In this document: positions 35,647 to 43,721 of the stretch, piece by piece
Numbering within the stretch: position 1 is the stretch's first letter
Layout: each line of letters opens with the position of its first letter
Assembly (NCBI RefSeq): GCF_014243345.1
Contig: NZ_JACLZF010000001.1
Location: forward strand, 744,001-808,000
Direction: 5' to 3'
Source of the DNA: Robiginitalea sp. SC105
GTDB taxonomy: Bacteria; Bacteroidota; Bacteroidia; Flavobacteriales; Flavobacteriaceae
Length of the DNA stretch: 64,000 nt
Notes under the pieces: model-generated
Told to the model about the DNA's origin: nothing
Database searches by the model: none
What the model saw: only the letters and a program-made list of their open reading frames with translations
Position numbers and translations under genes: made by a program

Positions 35647-35751
35647 TTTTCACTTAAAATTAACCCGTGCGGGGTTGTAAGGGTTTTTAAAAGCCGGTAT
35701 ATTAGTGCTTTCCCGCACGAATTTCCGGCAGGCTGCGTTATAGCGTATACA

Positions 35752-36204
35752 GTGAAGGAGAAAAAACAGGAGAAATACGACAAGGCGTATCTGCGCATGG
35801 CCCAGGAGTGGGGCAAGCTTTCCTATTGCAAGCGCAAGCAGGTAGGGGCTATCATCGTCCGGGACCGGATGATTATCTCCGATGGGTATAACGGCACCCC
35901 CACGGGATTTGAGAACTTTTGCGAGGACGAGGAGGGGTACACCAAATGGTACGTGCTGCACGCCGAGGCCAATGCGATCTCCAAGGTGGCATCCTCCACC
36001 CAGTCCTGCGAAGGGGCCACCCTCTATATTACCCTGTCCCCCTGCAGGGAATGCAGTAAGCTGATCCATCAGTCCGGCATCCGGAGGGTGGTCTATCAAA
36101 AAGCCTACAAGGACGATTCGGGCCTGCAGTTCCTCGATCGCGCGGGCGTGAAACTGGTACACCTGCCTGTAATAGACATTTCGGTGGCCGTAAATGAAGA
36201 ATGA
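35752..36204 (+). CDS. dCMP deaminase family protein, 150 aa
   Basis: Zinc-dependent cytidine/deoxycytidylate deaminase, probably converting dCMP to dUMP for dTMP synthesis. The zinc site is H70-A-E72 with C98 and C101 (HAE and PCREC), and E72 is the proton shuttle. DGYNGTPTGFENFCED is typical of dCMP deaminases. The start is a GTG. It overlaps the following peptidase gene by 11 nt in a different frame, which implies co-translation. Confidence 0.92.
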   Translation: MKEKKQEKYDKAYLRMAQEWGKLSYCKRKQVGAIIVRDRMIISDGYNGTPTGFENFCEDEEGYTKWYVLHAEANAISKVASSTQSCEGATLYITLSPCRECSKLIHQSGIRRVVYQKAYKDDSGLQFLDRAGVKLVHLPVIDISVAVNEE

Positions 36205-37816
36205 TTTGAAGAAAAGCTATTACATCGGACCGGCGGTGGTGGCCTTTGCGCTGGCACTGGGGATTTTTGTGGGGGGCAAGCTCCATTTCAACGATACCCC
36301 GGAACAACTCTTTACCACCAATTCCAAAAAGGACAAGCTAAACCGGCTGATCGACTACATCGACTACGAATACGTGGACGAGGTAAATACCGACAGTATT
36401 GTCGACGTTACCGTAAACAACATCCTGGACAAACTCGACCCGCATTCGGTCTACATCCCGAAGTCCGAAATGAAGCGGGTTTCCGAGAACATGAAGGGGG
36501 ATTTTGTGGGCATCGGCATCAATTTCTACACGATCCGGGACACCATTACCATTACCCGGACCATTGCCGGAGGGCCCAGCCGGAAGGCCGGCCTGCTTCC
36601 CGGGGACAAAATCCTGGTGGCGGACAGGGACACCCTGTACGGGCGCGGGATGCCGGATTCCCAGATCGTCTCCCGCCTCAAGGGGCAGGAGGGATCACCC
36701 GTGAAGCTGCAGGTGTACCGGAAAACGGAAGACCGCATCTTTGCCGTGAACCTGACCCGGGACCGTATCCCGATCCGGAGTATCGATGCCAGTTATATGC
36801 TGACCCCGGATATGGGATATATCCGCATGAACCGGTTTGCGGAATCCACCTCGGAGGAGTTCGATGCCGCCCTCGGGCGGTTGCAGCAACTCGGGGCCGA
36901 GAAGCTGACCCTGGACCTGAGGGACAACCCGGGCGGATACCTGAACGTCGCCGAGCAGATCGCGGATGCCTTCCTCCCGAAGGGCAAGCTCATCCTCTTT
37001 ACCCGGAATAAGAAAGGCCAGACGGATTCCGTCTACGCCACCTCCAGGGGCCGCTTTGAGAACAAGCCGGTCTATGTGCTGATCAATGAACGATCCGCTT
37101 CGGCATCGGAAATCATTGCAGGGGCCCTGCAGGACAACGACCTGGGCACCATTGTGGGCCGGCGTTCCTTTGGGAAGGGGCTCGTACAGCGTGAAATGGA
37201 CCTGGGCGACGGCTCGGCGGTCCGCCTGACGGTCTCCCGGTACTACACACCCACCGGGCGCTCCATACAGCGGGATTACCAGAATGGCAACAAGGACTAC
37301 TACGACCGCTTTACCCAGCGCTACCACAATGGGGAACTCACTTCCGTGGACAGCATCCGGGTGGCCGATTCCCTGAAATTCCTAACCCCCGGGGGCAAGG
37401 TGGTCTATGGGGGAGGCGGGATCATCCCGGACGTATTCGTCCCCATTGGCAGCAATGAAGAGGAGGCTATAGCCGCCCTGGATTCCAGGGGGTATTTCTC
37501 AAGGTTTGTCTTTGACCACCTGGAGGAGGACCGCACCCGCTATTCCGACTACGACGAAATGCGGTTTTACAATGAATTCCACACGGACGACATCCTCTTT
37601 GAACGCCTGATGGATTTCCTGTCGGCTTTTAAACTGAGTATTGATTTCTACGATTACGAGGACTTGCTGAAGACCTACATCAAGGCGGGGATTGCCGAGC
37701 AGTTGTTCTCCCCCGACCTGAAGGCGCGCATCCTGGCGCCCACGGATTCCATGTTGTTGAAAGTGCGGGACCTGGACCGGCCGCAGCTGGAAATGGAGCC
37801 TGAACCCGATAGTTGA
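36194..37816 (+). CDS. S41 C-terminal processing peptidase (CtpA-type), 540 aa
   Basis: Membrane-anchored periplasmic protease that trims or degrades proteins from their C-termini. An N-terminal signal anchor (about 10-27) is followed by a PDZ domain (about 85-175: VGIGINFYTIRD and GPSRKAGLLPGDKIL) and the S41 core. The catalytic dyad is S303 and K328, 25 residues apart, in RSASASEIIAGALQDND and RRSFGKGLVQ, with Q332. The C-terminal 150 residues form an additional helical domain seen in Bacteroidetes CtpA homologs. It overlaps the dCMP deaminase gene by 11 nt. Confidence 0.95.
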   Translation: MKNDLKKSYYIGPAVVAFALALGIFVGGKLHFNDTPEQLFTTNSKKDKLNRLIDYIDYEYVDEVNTDSIVDVTVNNILDKLDPHSVYIPKSEMKRVSENMKGDFVGIGINFYTIRDTITITRTIAGGPSRKAGLLPGDKILVADRDTLYGRGMPDSQIVSRLKGQEGSPVKLQVYRKTEDRIFAVNLTRDRIPIRSIDASYMLTPDMGYIRMNRFAESTSEEFDAALGRLQQLGAEKLTLDLRDNPGGYLNVAEQIADAFLPKGKLILFTRNKKGQTDSVYATSRGRFENKPVYVLINERSASASEIIAGALQDNDLGTIVGRRSFGKGLVQREMDLGDGSAVRLTVSRYYTPTGRSIQRDYQNGNKDYYDRFTQRYHNGELTSVDSIRVADSLKFLTPGGKVVYGGGGIIPDVFVPIGSNEEEAIAALDSRGYFSRFVFDHLEEDRTRYSDYDEMRFYNEFHTDDILFERLMDFLSAFKLSIDFYDYEDLLKTYIKAGIAEQLFSPDLKARILAPTDSMLLKVRDLDRPQLEMEPEPDS

Positions 37817-37869
37817 AAACGGATATCACGGTGGCCTGAAGGCGGCTAAGTCGCCCGCCCGCGGAATCG

Positions 37870-37893
37870 ATTGGGGCACCTATTGGGGCACCT
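37870..37893. repeat. Perfect tandem duplication of a 12-bp unit
   Basis: ATTGGGGCACCT occurs twice head-to-tail in the 103-nt gap between two convergent genes. It looks like a recent replication-slippage duplication; no function is apparent. Confidence 0.8.
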
Positions 37894-37919
37894 GACTACC
37901 CGAAGCTCCCGGCCACCTG

Positions 37920-38123
37920 CTATTCGTTGTCCAGTTTGTTCTGAATGCGTTTGGCGGTGTGGTAGATCAGGAGCAGGACAATGGCGCAAAGTGCGGCCGC
38001 AATCCCGATAAGGGCCACCAGGCTGTCGCCTTCCAGCGGATTATCGGTGTCCAACATGGTGACGTTGTAGCCGATCAGGGCCAGGGCCAGGACAATCAAT
38101 ACAAGCAGGACGATTTTATTCAT
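37920..38123 (-). CDS. Small two-TM membrane protein, 67 aa
   Basis: Unknown short membrane protein with two hydrophobic helices (about 4-20 and 32-54) joined by a short loop, and a basic C-terminus (HTAKRIQNKLDNE). It lies downstream of the MarC-family gene on the minus strand. The ATG at 38123 is preferred; a GTG at 38147, only 4 nt after the marC-like stop, would add eight residues and would make the two genes tightly coupled. Real gene status is supported by the hydrophobic pattern and operon position; function is unknown. Confidence 0.65.
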   Translation of the reverse strand: MNKIVLLVLIVLALALIGYNVTMLDTDNPLEGDSLVALIGIAAALCAIVLLLIYHTAKRIQNKLDNE

Positions 38124-38151
38124 TTCATTTGCGGCTTTTTGGGCCACCCGG

Positions 38152-38724
38152 TCAGAAGAGCCCGTTGATGTTCGTGGCGAACAGCTTTACCGAGATGGCC
38201 AGCAGGATGACCCCGAAAACCTTCCGGATCACGCTGAGGCCATTCTGGCCGAGAACCCGTTCGATACGGGCCGAGGCTTTCAGCACTGCATAGACAAAGA
38301 TACAGTTCAGAATGATAGCGACAATGATATTGACCACATCGAATTCCGCCCGGAGGGAAAGGAGGGAGGTCATGGTCCCTGCCCCGGCGATAAGCGGAAA
38401 GGCCAGGGGCACGATGGATGCTGCCTCCGGGGCCTCATCCTTGTAGAGCGTAATCCCCAGGATCATTTCGATGGCGAGGAAGAACAGCACAAAAGACCCT
38501 GCCACGGCAAAGGAATTTACATCGATGCCGATCAATTTCAGGATTTCCTCCCCGATGAACAGGAAGGCAATCATGATAACGGCCGCTACCAGGGTGGCCT
38601 TTCCCGACTGCACATGCCCGGCTTTCTTGCGCAGGTCAATGATGATCGGGATGCTGCCCACAATATCGATAACGGCGAACAGGATCATGGTTGCGGAGGC
38701 GATTTCGCGAAGGCTGAAATTCAT
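38152..38724 (-). CDS. MarC/UPF0056-family membrane protein, 190 aa
   Basis: Six-TM inner-membrane protein of the MarC family, whose transport substrate is not established. Recognised from LFAVIDIVGSIPII, PLAFPLIAGAGTMTSLLSL and KVFGVILLAISVKLFATNI. The ATG at 38724 opens the first TM helix; the in-frame extension to 38844 crosses the divergent promoter region. An exact minus-strand TACATTTG lies 20 nt upstream. The annotation 'multiple antibiotic resistance' linked to MarC in old databases should not be taken as function. Confidence 0.92.
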   Translation of the reverse strand: MNFSLREIASATMILFAVIDIVGSIPIIIDLRKKAGHVQSGKATLVAAVIMIAFLFIGEEILKLIGIDVNSFAVAGSFVLFFLAIEMILGITLYKDEAPEAASIVPLAFPLIAGAGTMTSLLSLRAEFDVVNIIVAIILNCIFVYAVLKASARIERVLGQNGLSVIRKVFGVILLAISVKLFATNINGLF

Positions 38725-38744
38725 GGCTTCTGATTTTTGGCGTG

Positions 38745-38752
38745 CAAATGTA
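38745..38752 (-). promoter_or_regulatory. -7 promoter element TACATTTG
   Basis: Exact TAnnTTTG on the minus strand, 20 nt before the MarC-family start. Confidence 0.5.
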
Positions 38753-38822
38753 ATGGGAATCCGAGGATAAAAAAGCGGTCGGCACCAGATTTTTTCAATC
38801 CTGTTTTTAGGGGGTAAAAGAA

Positions 38823-38830
38823 TATCTTTG
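38823..38830 (+). promoter_or_regulatory. -7 promoter element TATCTTTG
   Basis: Exact TAnnTTTG, 16 nt before the DUF3109 start at 38847. It forms a divergent pair with the element at 38745. Confidence 0.5.
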
Positions 38831-38846
38831 TCCAAAATTGCCATCG

Positions 38847-39416
38847 ATGTTCGAACTGGGAAAAACCGTTGTTTCAGAAGCGCTTTTCGAATCGCATTTT
38901 GTCTGTGACCTCCAGGCCTGCAAAGGCGCCTGTTGCGTGGACGGGAATGCGGGGGCCCCCGTATCCGAAGAGGAGCGCGGAATCCTGGAACGGATCTACA
39001 CTAAAGTCCGTCCCTTCCTCAGGAAGGAAGGGCGGGAGGCAATCGAAGCCCAGGGCCCCTACGTAAAAGGCGAGGACGGCGATTGGGAAACCCCGCTGAT
39101 CGATGGGAACGAATGCGCCTACGTCGTTTTTTCCGGCGATAAGGCCCTCTGCGGGATCGAGGCAGCCTACCGGGAGGGGGCCGTCGACTGGAAGAAACCG
39201 CTTTCCTGCCACCTGTATCCGGTGCGTATCCGGGAATACACCGCCCTTACAGCCGTCAACTACCACCAATGGCATATCTGCGACCCCGCCTGTTCGCTTG
39301 GGGAGGAACTGAAGGTCCCCATTTACAAATTTGTTCGCGAAGCCCTGATCCGGAAATTCGGGCAGGCCTGGTACGACGAGCTGGAGTTGGTAGCCGCCAG
39401 GCACCTCAATCAGTAG
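38847..39416 (+). CDS. DUF3109 family cysteine-rich protein, 189 aa
   Basis: Conserved cytoplasmic protein of unknown function, recognised from FVCDLQACKGACCVDGNAGAPV at the N-terminus. Eight or more cysteines, several in close pairs (CDLQAC, ACC, NECAY, LCGIE, SCHLYPVRI, ICDPAC), suggest a bound Fe-S cluster or zinc. It is related to the YkgJ/YcgN type of CxxxCxxCC proteins in pattern, without implying the same role. The ATG at 38847 is used over an in-frame TTG at 38838. It converges on the TPR kinase gene with a 5-nt gap. Confidence 0.9.
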   Translation: MFELGKTVVSEALFESHFVCDLQACKGACCVDGNAGAPVSEEERGILERIYTKVRPFLRKEGREAIEAQGPYVKGEDGDWETPLIDGNECAYVVFSGDKALCGIEAAYREGAVDWKKPLSCHLYPVRIREYTALTAVNYHQWHICDPACSLGEELKVPIYKFVREALIRKFGQAWYDELELVAARHLNQ

Positions 39417-39421
39417 GCTCT

Positions 39422-41356
39422 TTAAACAGTAGGCACTTTCAGGACCACCTCGGTCCCTGTCGGGTTCCCTTCTTCGTCGTGGAGGTCCCGGATATCAATC
39501 GAGTACCTGTTCTGATAGTCCTTTGAAAAGTTTGCCAGCCGTTCCCGGGTAATGGAAATGCCCACCGACTTCCGCTTGAGCACGCGGCGTTCCCGGACCT
39601 TTTCTGCAGCTTCCCTGCCGATGCCGTTGTCGCGGATCACAATGGTGATATAACCCTGTGGTTCTTTCCGGATGAGGATCCGGATTATTTTCGGGCCTTC
39701 CACCGAAGACAACCCATGCCACAACGCATTTTCCAGGAAGGGCTGCAGGATCAGCGAAGGGATCTTGATCAGGCTGGTATTGATCTCCGGTTCCGTTTCC
39801 ACGGCAAAATCGATTTCCCCGTTAAAGCGGATATTCTCGATGTTCATGTAGAGCACCGCGGTTTCCAGTTCTTCCTCGAGGGGGATTTCCTTCAGGGAAG
39901 ATGCCTCCAGGATTTTACGTACCAGTTTGGAAAATTTATTGAGGTAGTGGACGGCATTTTTTTGCTCGTTGTTGATAATATAGAGCTTGATGGAATTCAG
40001 GGAATTGAACAGGAAATGCGGGTTCATCTGGCTTCGCAGCATGCTCTGTTCCAGAGTGAGCATCTTTTTCTCGCTATTGAGCTGGTATTGCCGGTAGAGG
40101 ATATACAGGATCAGCGTAAATAGCACCAGTAGGAGGGCCCCCACCAAAAGGGTGGTCCGGTTCCGCCTCAGTTTGAGCTTGACGATCTGGTTCTCCTGGT
40201 TGAGGAACTTGATCTGGTCCATCCTTTCCTCCGCCTCGGACTTCGAGATCATTTCGGTGACGTAGTTGCTGATCTGGGTATTGGCTATGCGCCTTCGCGC
40301 GGTCTCGGCAGTTTTGTAGTACGCCAGGGCCTCCCGGTAATTCCCCCTGGCCCTTTCAATGTCGTGGAGGTAGTTATAGGCCGAGTGCAGGTTGCTCTGC
40401 ATGTTGAGGTCCTCCGAGATCCCGATGCTCCGCAACAGGTAACTGCGCGCTTCCTCATAGCGATCCAGGATGGTGAGGACCCAGCCCACTTGCAGGTACA
40501 GGGATGAAAGTATTTCGGGGTCCCCCAAGGCTTCTCCCTTGGCCAGGACGGATTCCAGCAAAGCCAGTGCTTCGTTGGCCTGGTCTTCATGGGCCATGAC
40601 ATGGGCTATGCCATATTTGGCAATGATATCGACGCGATCGGAACCCATTGTTTCGTTTGCCTGCAGGGCGTCTTCGTAATATTCCAGGGAGCCGTCGTGG
40701 TCGCCGATGGCTTCGAGGCATTCCGCGATGTTGAGGAAATTCGAGGCCTGCCCCTGCAGGTTGCCCAACTCCCCATCGTATTCCAGGGAACGCTGAAAAT
40801 ATTCGATTGCCAACCCATACTGCCCCATCAGCCTGTAGATATTCCCGATACCGTTGATGGCGTTATTCCTTTCGACCATTATGGTATTGCTGGGGTTTTC
40901 GATGGATTCCGCCAGGTTCATCGCCTTCTGGTGGTATTCGAGGGCCGATCGGATGGATTCCATCTTCCGGTAGGTTATCCCGAGCCGGTTTTGGACAACC
41001 ACCTGGAATTCGCGGTTTTTGGATTGGTTGGCGGCATCCAGCGCCCGGGAATAGTATTCGATTCCCCGGGCATATCGCCCGATGCTCTGGTAGGCTCCCG
41101 CCACCTGTTCAAACCCGAAGGCGGTGCCAACGGTAAAGCCGGCCATCTCGCACTCCCGGATGAAATATTTCATCAGCACGGTGTCCCGGCGATAGGGTTC
41201 AAGCGCCTTTTCAAAAGCGGTGTGGGATTTCGGCTCTACACGGATCAGGCTGTCGGCAACCTCCCGGAACACGGAGGGGATGCCCTGGGCAGACGCTTGC
41301 AGGGCAAGTGCAAACAGGCAAAGGGGGATTAGAGTCTTCACAGGGTGTATGCGCAT
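39422..41356 (-). CDS. TPR-containing LytS-type sensor histidine kinase, 644 aa
   Basis: Sensor of a LytTR two-component system. A signal peptide (about 8-24, ending ASA-Q) leads to a periplasmic tetratricopeptide array (about 60-350: repeats such as YQSIGRYARGIEYYSRAL and YRLMGQYGLAIEYFQRSL). One TM helix (about 400-420) follows, then a coiled coil and the His_kinase domain with MNPHFLFNSLNSI (phospho-acceptor H447), PSLILQPFLENALWHGL and a short ATPase domain with IRDNGIGREA. The response regulator gene lies 12 nt upstream in the same operon. The signal is unknown; periplasmic TPRs suggest protein-protein sensing. Confidence 0.95.
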   Translation of the reverse strand: MRIHPVKTLIPLCLFALALQASAQGIPSVFREVADSLIRVEPKSHTAFEKALEPYRRDTVLMKYFIRECEMAGFTVGTAFGFEQVAGAYQSIGRYARGIEYYSRALDAANQSKNREFQVVVQNRLGITYRKMESIRSALEYHQKAMNLAESIENPSNTIMVERNNAINGIGNIYRLMGQYGLAIEYFQRSLEYDGELGNLQGQASNFLNIAECLEAIGDHDGSLEYYEDALQANETMGSDRVDIIAKYGIAHVMAHEDQANEALALLESVLAKGEALGDPEILSSLYLQVGWVLTILDRYEEARSYLLRSIGISEDLNMQSNLHSAYNYLHDIERARGNYREALAYYKTAETARRRIANTQISNYVTEMISKSEAEERMDQIKFLNQENQIVKLKLRRNRTTLLVGALLLVLFTLILYILYRQYQLNSEKKMLTLEQSMLRSQMNPHFLFNSLNSIKLYIINNEQKNAVHYLNKFSKLVRKILEASSLKEIPLEEELETAVLYMNIENIRFNGEIDFAVETEPEINTSLIKIPSLILQPFLENALWHGLSSVEGPKIIRILIRKEPQGYITIVIRDNGIGREAAEKVRERRVLKRKSVGISITRERLANFSKDYQNRYSIDIRDLHDEEGNPTGTEVVLKVPTV

Positions 41357-41368
41357 GCGGGGGATAGC

Positions 41369-42103
41369 TTATATCAGATCCAGGAAATCCGACTTTTTCT
41401 GACGGGAGACAGGGATCTTGTGATTGGGTTTCAGGATTACGTACCCGTCCGTTTTCAGGAATTCTTTGATTTTGTTTAAGTTGATGATAAATGAGTTGTG
41501 GATCCGGAAGAAGGAATCCGAGGGCAGGAGCTCCCCGACTTCCTTTAATTTTTTGGTCATGACGATTTTTTGCCCGTCGGACAGGAAGATGGTACTGTAG
41601 TTCCCGTCCGATTCGGCATAGACGATGTCGTCGTTTTCCAGGAACACCAGTTTTCCGTCTGTGCTCAGGGTGATTTTTTTCTGGGAGGAAGCCGCGTTGT
41701 GATTCAGCAGGATCTTTTCCAGGCGTTCGGCGCTTACCCCCCGGGAATGGTGTTTGCGTATCTTGGCGATGGTATCCTTGAGGTCATCCGAATCTATTGG
41801 CTTGAGCAGGTAATCTATCGCTTCGTTCTTCAGGGCTTTGATCGCATACTGGTTGTAAGCTGTGGTAATGACCACTGCCACATCCCGGTTCTGCATTTTC
41901 TGGATGAACTGGAAGCCATCCATGGTTGGCATCTCAATATCCAGGAACAGGCAATCCGGTTGGTTTTTGTCCAGGTAGGCCAGTGCTTCAAAGGGGTCAG
42001 TGAAGGATGCCACCACGGAAATTTCATTGGAAAAATTGGTCAATTCCCATTGAAGGCTTTGGAGCGCCTTTTCCTCATCGTCTACGATTACGGCCTCTAA
42101 CAT
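41369..42103 (-). CDS. LytTR-family response regulator, 244 aa
   Basis: Partner of the TPR histidine kinase. The receiver domain (1-120) has acidic residues D8/D9, phospho-acceptor D55 in CLFLDIEMPTMDG, and K near 104 in LLKPID. A LytTR DNA-binding domain (about 140-240) follows with FLENDDIVYAESDGNYSTIFL and DSFFRIHNSFIINLNKI. An exact minus-strand TAATTTTG promoter lies 28 nt upstream. The divergent small secreted genes at 42446 and 42646 are candidate targets by position only. Confidence 0.95.
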   Translation of the reverse strand: MLEAVIVDDEEKALQSLQWELTNFSNEISVVASFTDPFEALAYLDKNQPDCLFLDIEMPTMDGFQFIQKMQNRDVAVVITTAYNQYAIKALKNEAIDYLLKPIDSDDLKDTIAKIRKHHSRGVSAERLEKILLNHNAASSQKKITLSTDGKLVFLENDDIVYAESDGNYSTIFLSDGQKIVMTKKLKEVGELLPSDSFFRIHNSFIINLNKIKEFLKTDGYVILKPNHKIPVSRQKKSDFLDLI

Positions 42104-42131
42104 AATACTGAATATAACGCTCTAAATTAAA

Positions 42132-42139
42132 CAAAATTA
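42132..42139 (-). promoter_or_regulatory. -7 promoter element TAATTTTG of the LytTR operon
   Basis: Exact TAnnTTTG on the minus strand, 28 nt before the response regulator start. Confidence 0.55.
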
Positions 42140-42445
42140 CAGGGCCGACGGTTGCGCGCCCCGTTAACATGTGCCATTGGCAGCAATCGACTTATGAATG
42201 GTGCCAAATGAACTGAAACCGGTCGGCGCGTTGAAGGATGGGTCCGGGACCGCGGGCCGGGGGCCGGCGCATGGCGACTGCCTACCTGAGCAGGCGGCTG
42301 TAAATACGGCGGGGCCGGGTAATCCCCCGGCAGAATCGATGCGGTTTATACAGAATTTTTACCCGATTATACATTTTAGCCTCGGGTCGGCTTGCCATGG
42401 GTATACCTTACCAGTAGTTTTAGCGACACGCAAAGCCGATTGAAA
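42140..42445. other. Divergent non-coding region upstream of the LytTR operon
   Basis: About 300 bases between the LytTR operon and a small secreted gene. No gene is supportable. A GC-rich stretch (42240-42340) is followed by an AT-rich stretch containing TACATTTT and TAGTTTTA, imperfect -7 words that could drive the gene at 42446. LytTR-binding direct repeats could lie here, but none stood out by eye. Confidence 0.4.
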
Positions 42446-42649
42446 ATGAAACGTTGCCTGTATTTTTTCCTGGGACTGGTTGCTGCCCTGCTTTTAGCAG
42501 TATTTTCCAACGGGAGTACGGCGGGGGATCCGGAAACCTTCGAAGGTACCGAGACAGCCTCGGTAAGGACCGGTGAAACCAATTGGCAAATGTCGGATGC
42601 CGCTGAAACGAAAATCGATGAGATGAATCCAAAGCAGGTGAACCCGTGA
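42446..42649 (+). CDS. Small secreted or membrane protein, 67 aa
   Basis: Unrecognised short protein. An N-terminal hydrophobic segment (about 4-20: CLYFFLGLVAALLLAVFSNG) acts as a signal or anchor, and the remaining about 45 residues are polar, Thr/Glu-rich and probably disordered. The ATG at 42446 starts the hydrophobic segment. The stop overlaps the GTG of the next gene by four bases (GTGA), which supports it being translated. It is divergent from the LytTR system. Confidence 0.6.
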   Translation: MKRCLYFFLGLVAALLLAVFSNGSTAGDPETFEGTETASVRTGETNWQMSDAAETKIDEMNPKQVNP

Positions 42650-43221
42650 GCTACAGGAATAAATGGATCCTGCGCATAACCGGGGTTGCCATCGTGGCCC
42701 TGTTGCTGCTTGGCAGTATTTCACATATTGCACCGGGGAACCTGTTGCCCGAGAGCCCGATGGTTACCGGGAAATACCGCATTGCCTCTGTACAGGACGG
42801 TGAACTCCAATATTTTGAAGGCCCCGTATACTTTGAACTGGCACAGCAGCAGTCCGGCCGCAAGCCGGCATCCGTGTTCAAACTGCATTTTATCAATCCG
42901 GATGCGGGGAACGGAAGCGGCTTTGGTTTTATGATTCCCCTTCCGGAGGACCTGGCGGGCATCCGGGCTGAACAATACACGGTGGAATCCCAGGAGAAAG
43001 GGCTTATCAGTCGGCTGGGCACGGTTTTTGGCTATGCCGATGTGGTTCAGGAGGAATCCTCCCTGTATTTTACGGAGTCGGGCAGTATTTCGATCACGAA
43101 TGCCACCCAGGAAGAGGTGACCGGAGATATGAATATGGTGCTGATGGATGAAAATGGCCATACCATGCGGATTAAAGGAAGTTTTAATGCCCGTCCGCTG
43201 TATACGCAGCAACTGAACTGA
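42646..43221 (+). CDS. Hypothetical membrane-anchored protein, 191 aa
   Basis: Unknown protein with one N-terminal TM helix (about 8-28, ending GSISHIAPG) and a predicted beta-rich extracytoplasmic domain (MVTGKYRIASVQDGELQYFEGPVYFEL and NGSGFGFMIPLPEDLAG). No family recognised. The start is GTG at 42646, overlapping the preceding stop by four bases (GTGA), a strong hint of translational coupling with the 67-aa protein. The tail VLMDENGHTMRIKGSFNARPL is strand-like. A structured non-coding stretch and strong terminator follow 240 nt downstream. Confidence 0.7.
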   Translation: MSYRNKWILRITGVAIVALLLLGSISHIAPGNLLPESPMVTGKYRIASVQDGELQYFEGPVYFELAQQQSGRKPASVFKLHFINPDAGNGSGFGFMIPLPEDLAGIRAEQYTVESQEKGLISRLGTVFGYADVVQEESSLYFTESGSISITNATQEEVTGDMNMVLMDENGHTMRIKGSFNARPLYTQQLN

Positions 43222-43253
43222 AGATAAAGGATAACGTATCGGATACTGGAAAA

Positions 43254-43261
43254 TAAATTTG
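43254..43261 (+). promoter_or_regulatory. -7 promoter element TAAATTTG before a structured non-coding stretch
   Basis: Exact TAnnTTTG in an intergenic region with no ORF after it. It lies 12 nt before the 5' arm of a long-range stem, which is the spacing expected if a small RNA starts near 43267. Confidence 0.45.
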
Positions 43262-43266
43262 TCAAA

Positions 43267-43501
43267 CAGGAAGTACGGCTCCTCATGTTCGCATCGCCTT
43301 AACGGCTGCGATCAGGCATCAGAGCGCTTTGCAAGCCGGTCCTTTTATGGACCTGGTAGCTGTTAGATTTTTAGGTTTCGGGGGAACTACCTAGATCAAC
43401 AATCGCAAGCGCATTACGCTGAAGCGGGGGCCGTACCGTTTGACAATTACCGGGCCCGGGGAATAGACCGAACAGTATGCTTTTATAAGCAACTGTTCGG
43501 T
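43267..43501 (+). ncRNA. Candidate structured small RNA (6S-like?)
   Basis: No ORF fits this stretch, yet it folds convincingly by eye. GTACGGCTCCT (43273-43283) pairs with GGGGGCCGTAC (43426-43436), an 11-bp closing stem with two G-U pairs enclosing about 140 nt. Inside are TGCGAT/ATCGCA (43307-43312 with 43402-43407), GGTCC-TTTTAT-GGACC (43338-43353), TAGGTTTC-GGGG-GAA-CT-ACCTA, and AGCG-CATTA-CGCT. An exact -7 promoter word precedes it and a strong terminator ends it. A long closing stem around about 160 nt is reminiscent of 6S RNA, but I recognise no diagnostic sequence. It lacks the tmRNA, RNase P and SRP RNA signatures. It could instead be the 3' UTR of the gene at 42646. Confidence 0.45.
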
Positions 43502-43510
43502 TTATTTTTT
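43467..43510 (+). terminator. Strong rho-independent terminator
   Basis: ACCGAACAGT, a bulged A, TGCTT, loop TTAT, AAGCA, ACTGTTCGGT, then TTATTTTTT. The 15-bp stem ends either the candidate small RNA or the operon at 42446-43221. Confidence 0.85.
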
Positions 43511-43721
43511 GTTTAATGACCCCCGGAAGAACCGCCAAAAATTTTTAAGCGGTGCATCTGCCGTATCGAGGCTTGTGAGGCTAGATTTCAACAGTTTGTG
43601 TTAAAAACTTTGAGGGCAATCCGGATAAACCGGCTTTCGCCTTTGAAGCCTTTTTGCAATCTTTGTTAGTCCCTATAGCAAGGAAAAATCACACTTTTTT
43701 TAATTCATTAAAACCCGCACT

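Noticed and set aside
43222-43721. tmRNA, RNase P RNA, SRP RNA or cobalamin riboswitch before nrdB
   Set aside because: No tRNA-like CCA end, no GAAAGTCCGGGC-type RNase P core, no GGAAGGAAGC-like SRP loop and no cobalamin-riboswitch box were seen; only a generic structured RNA remains.
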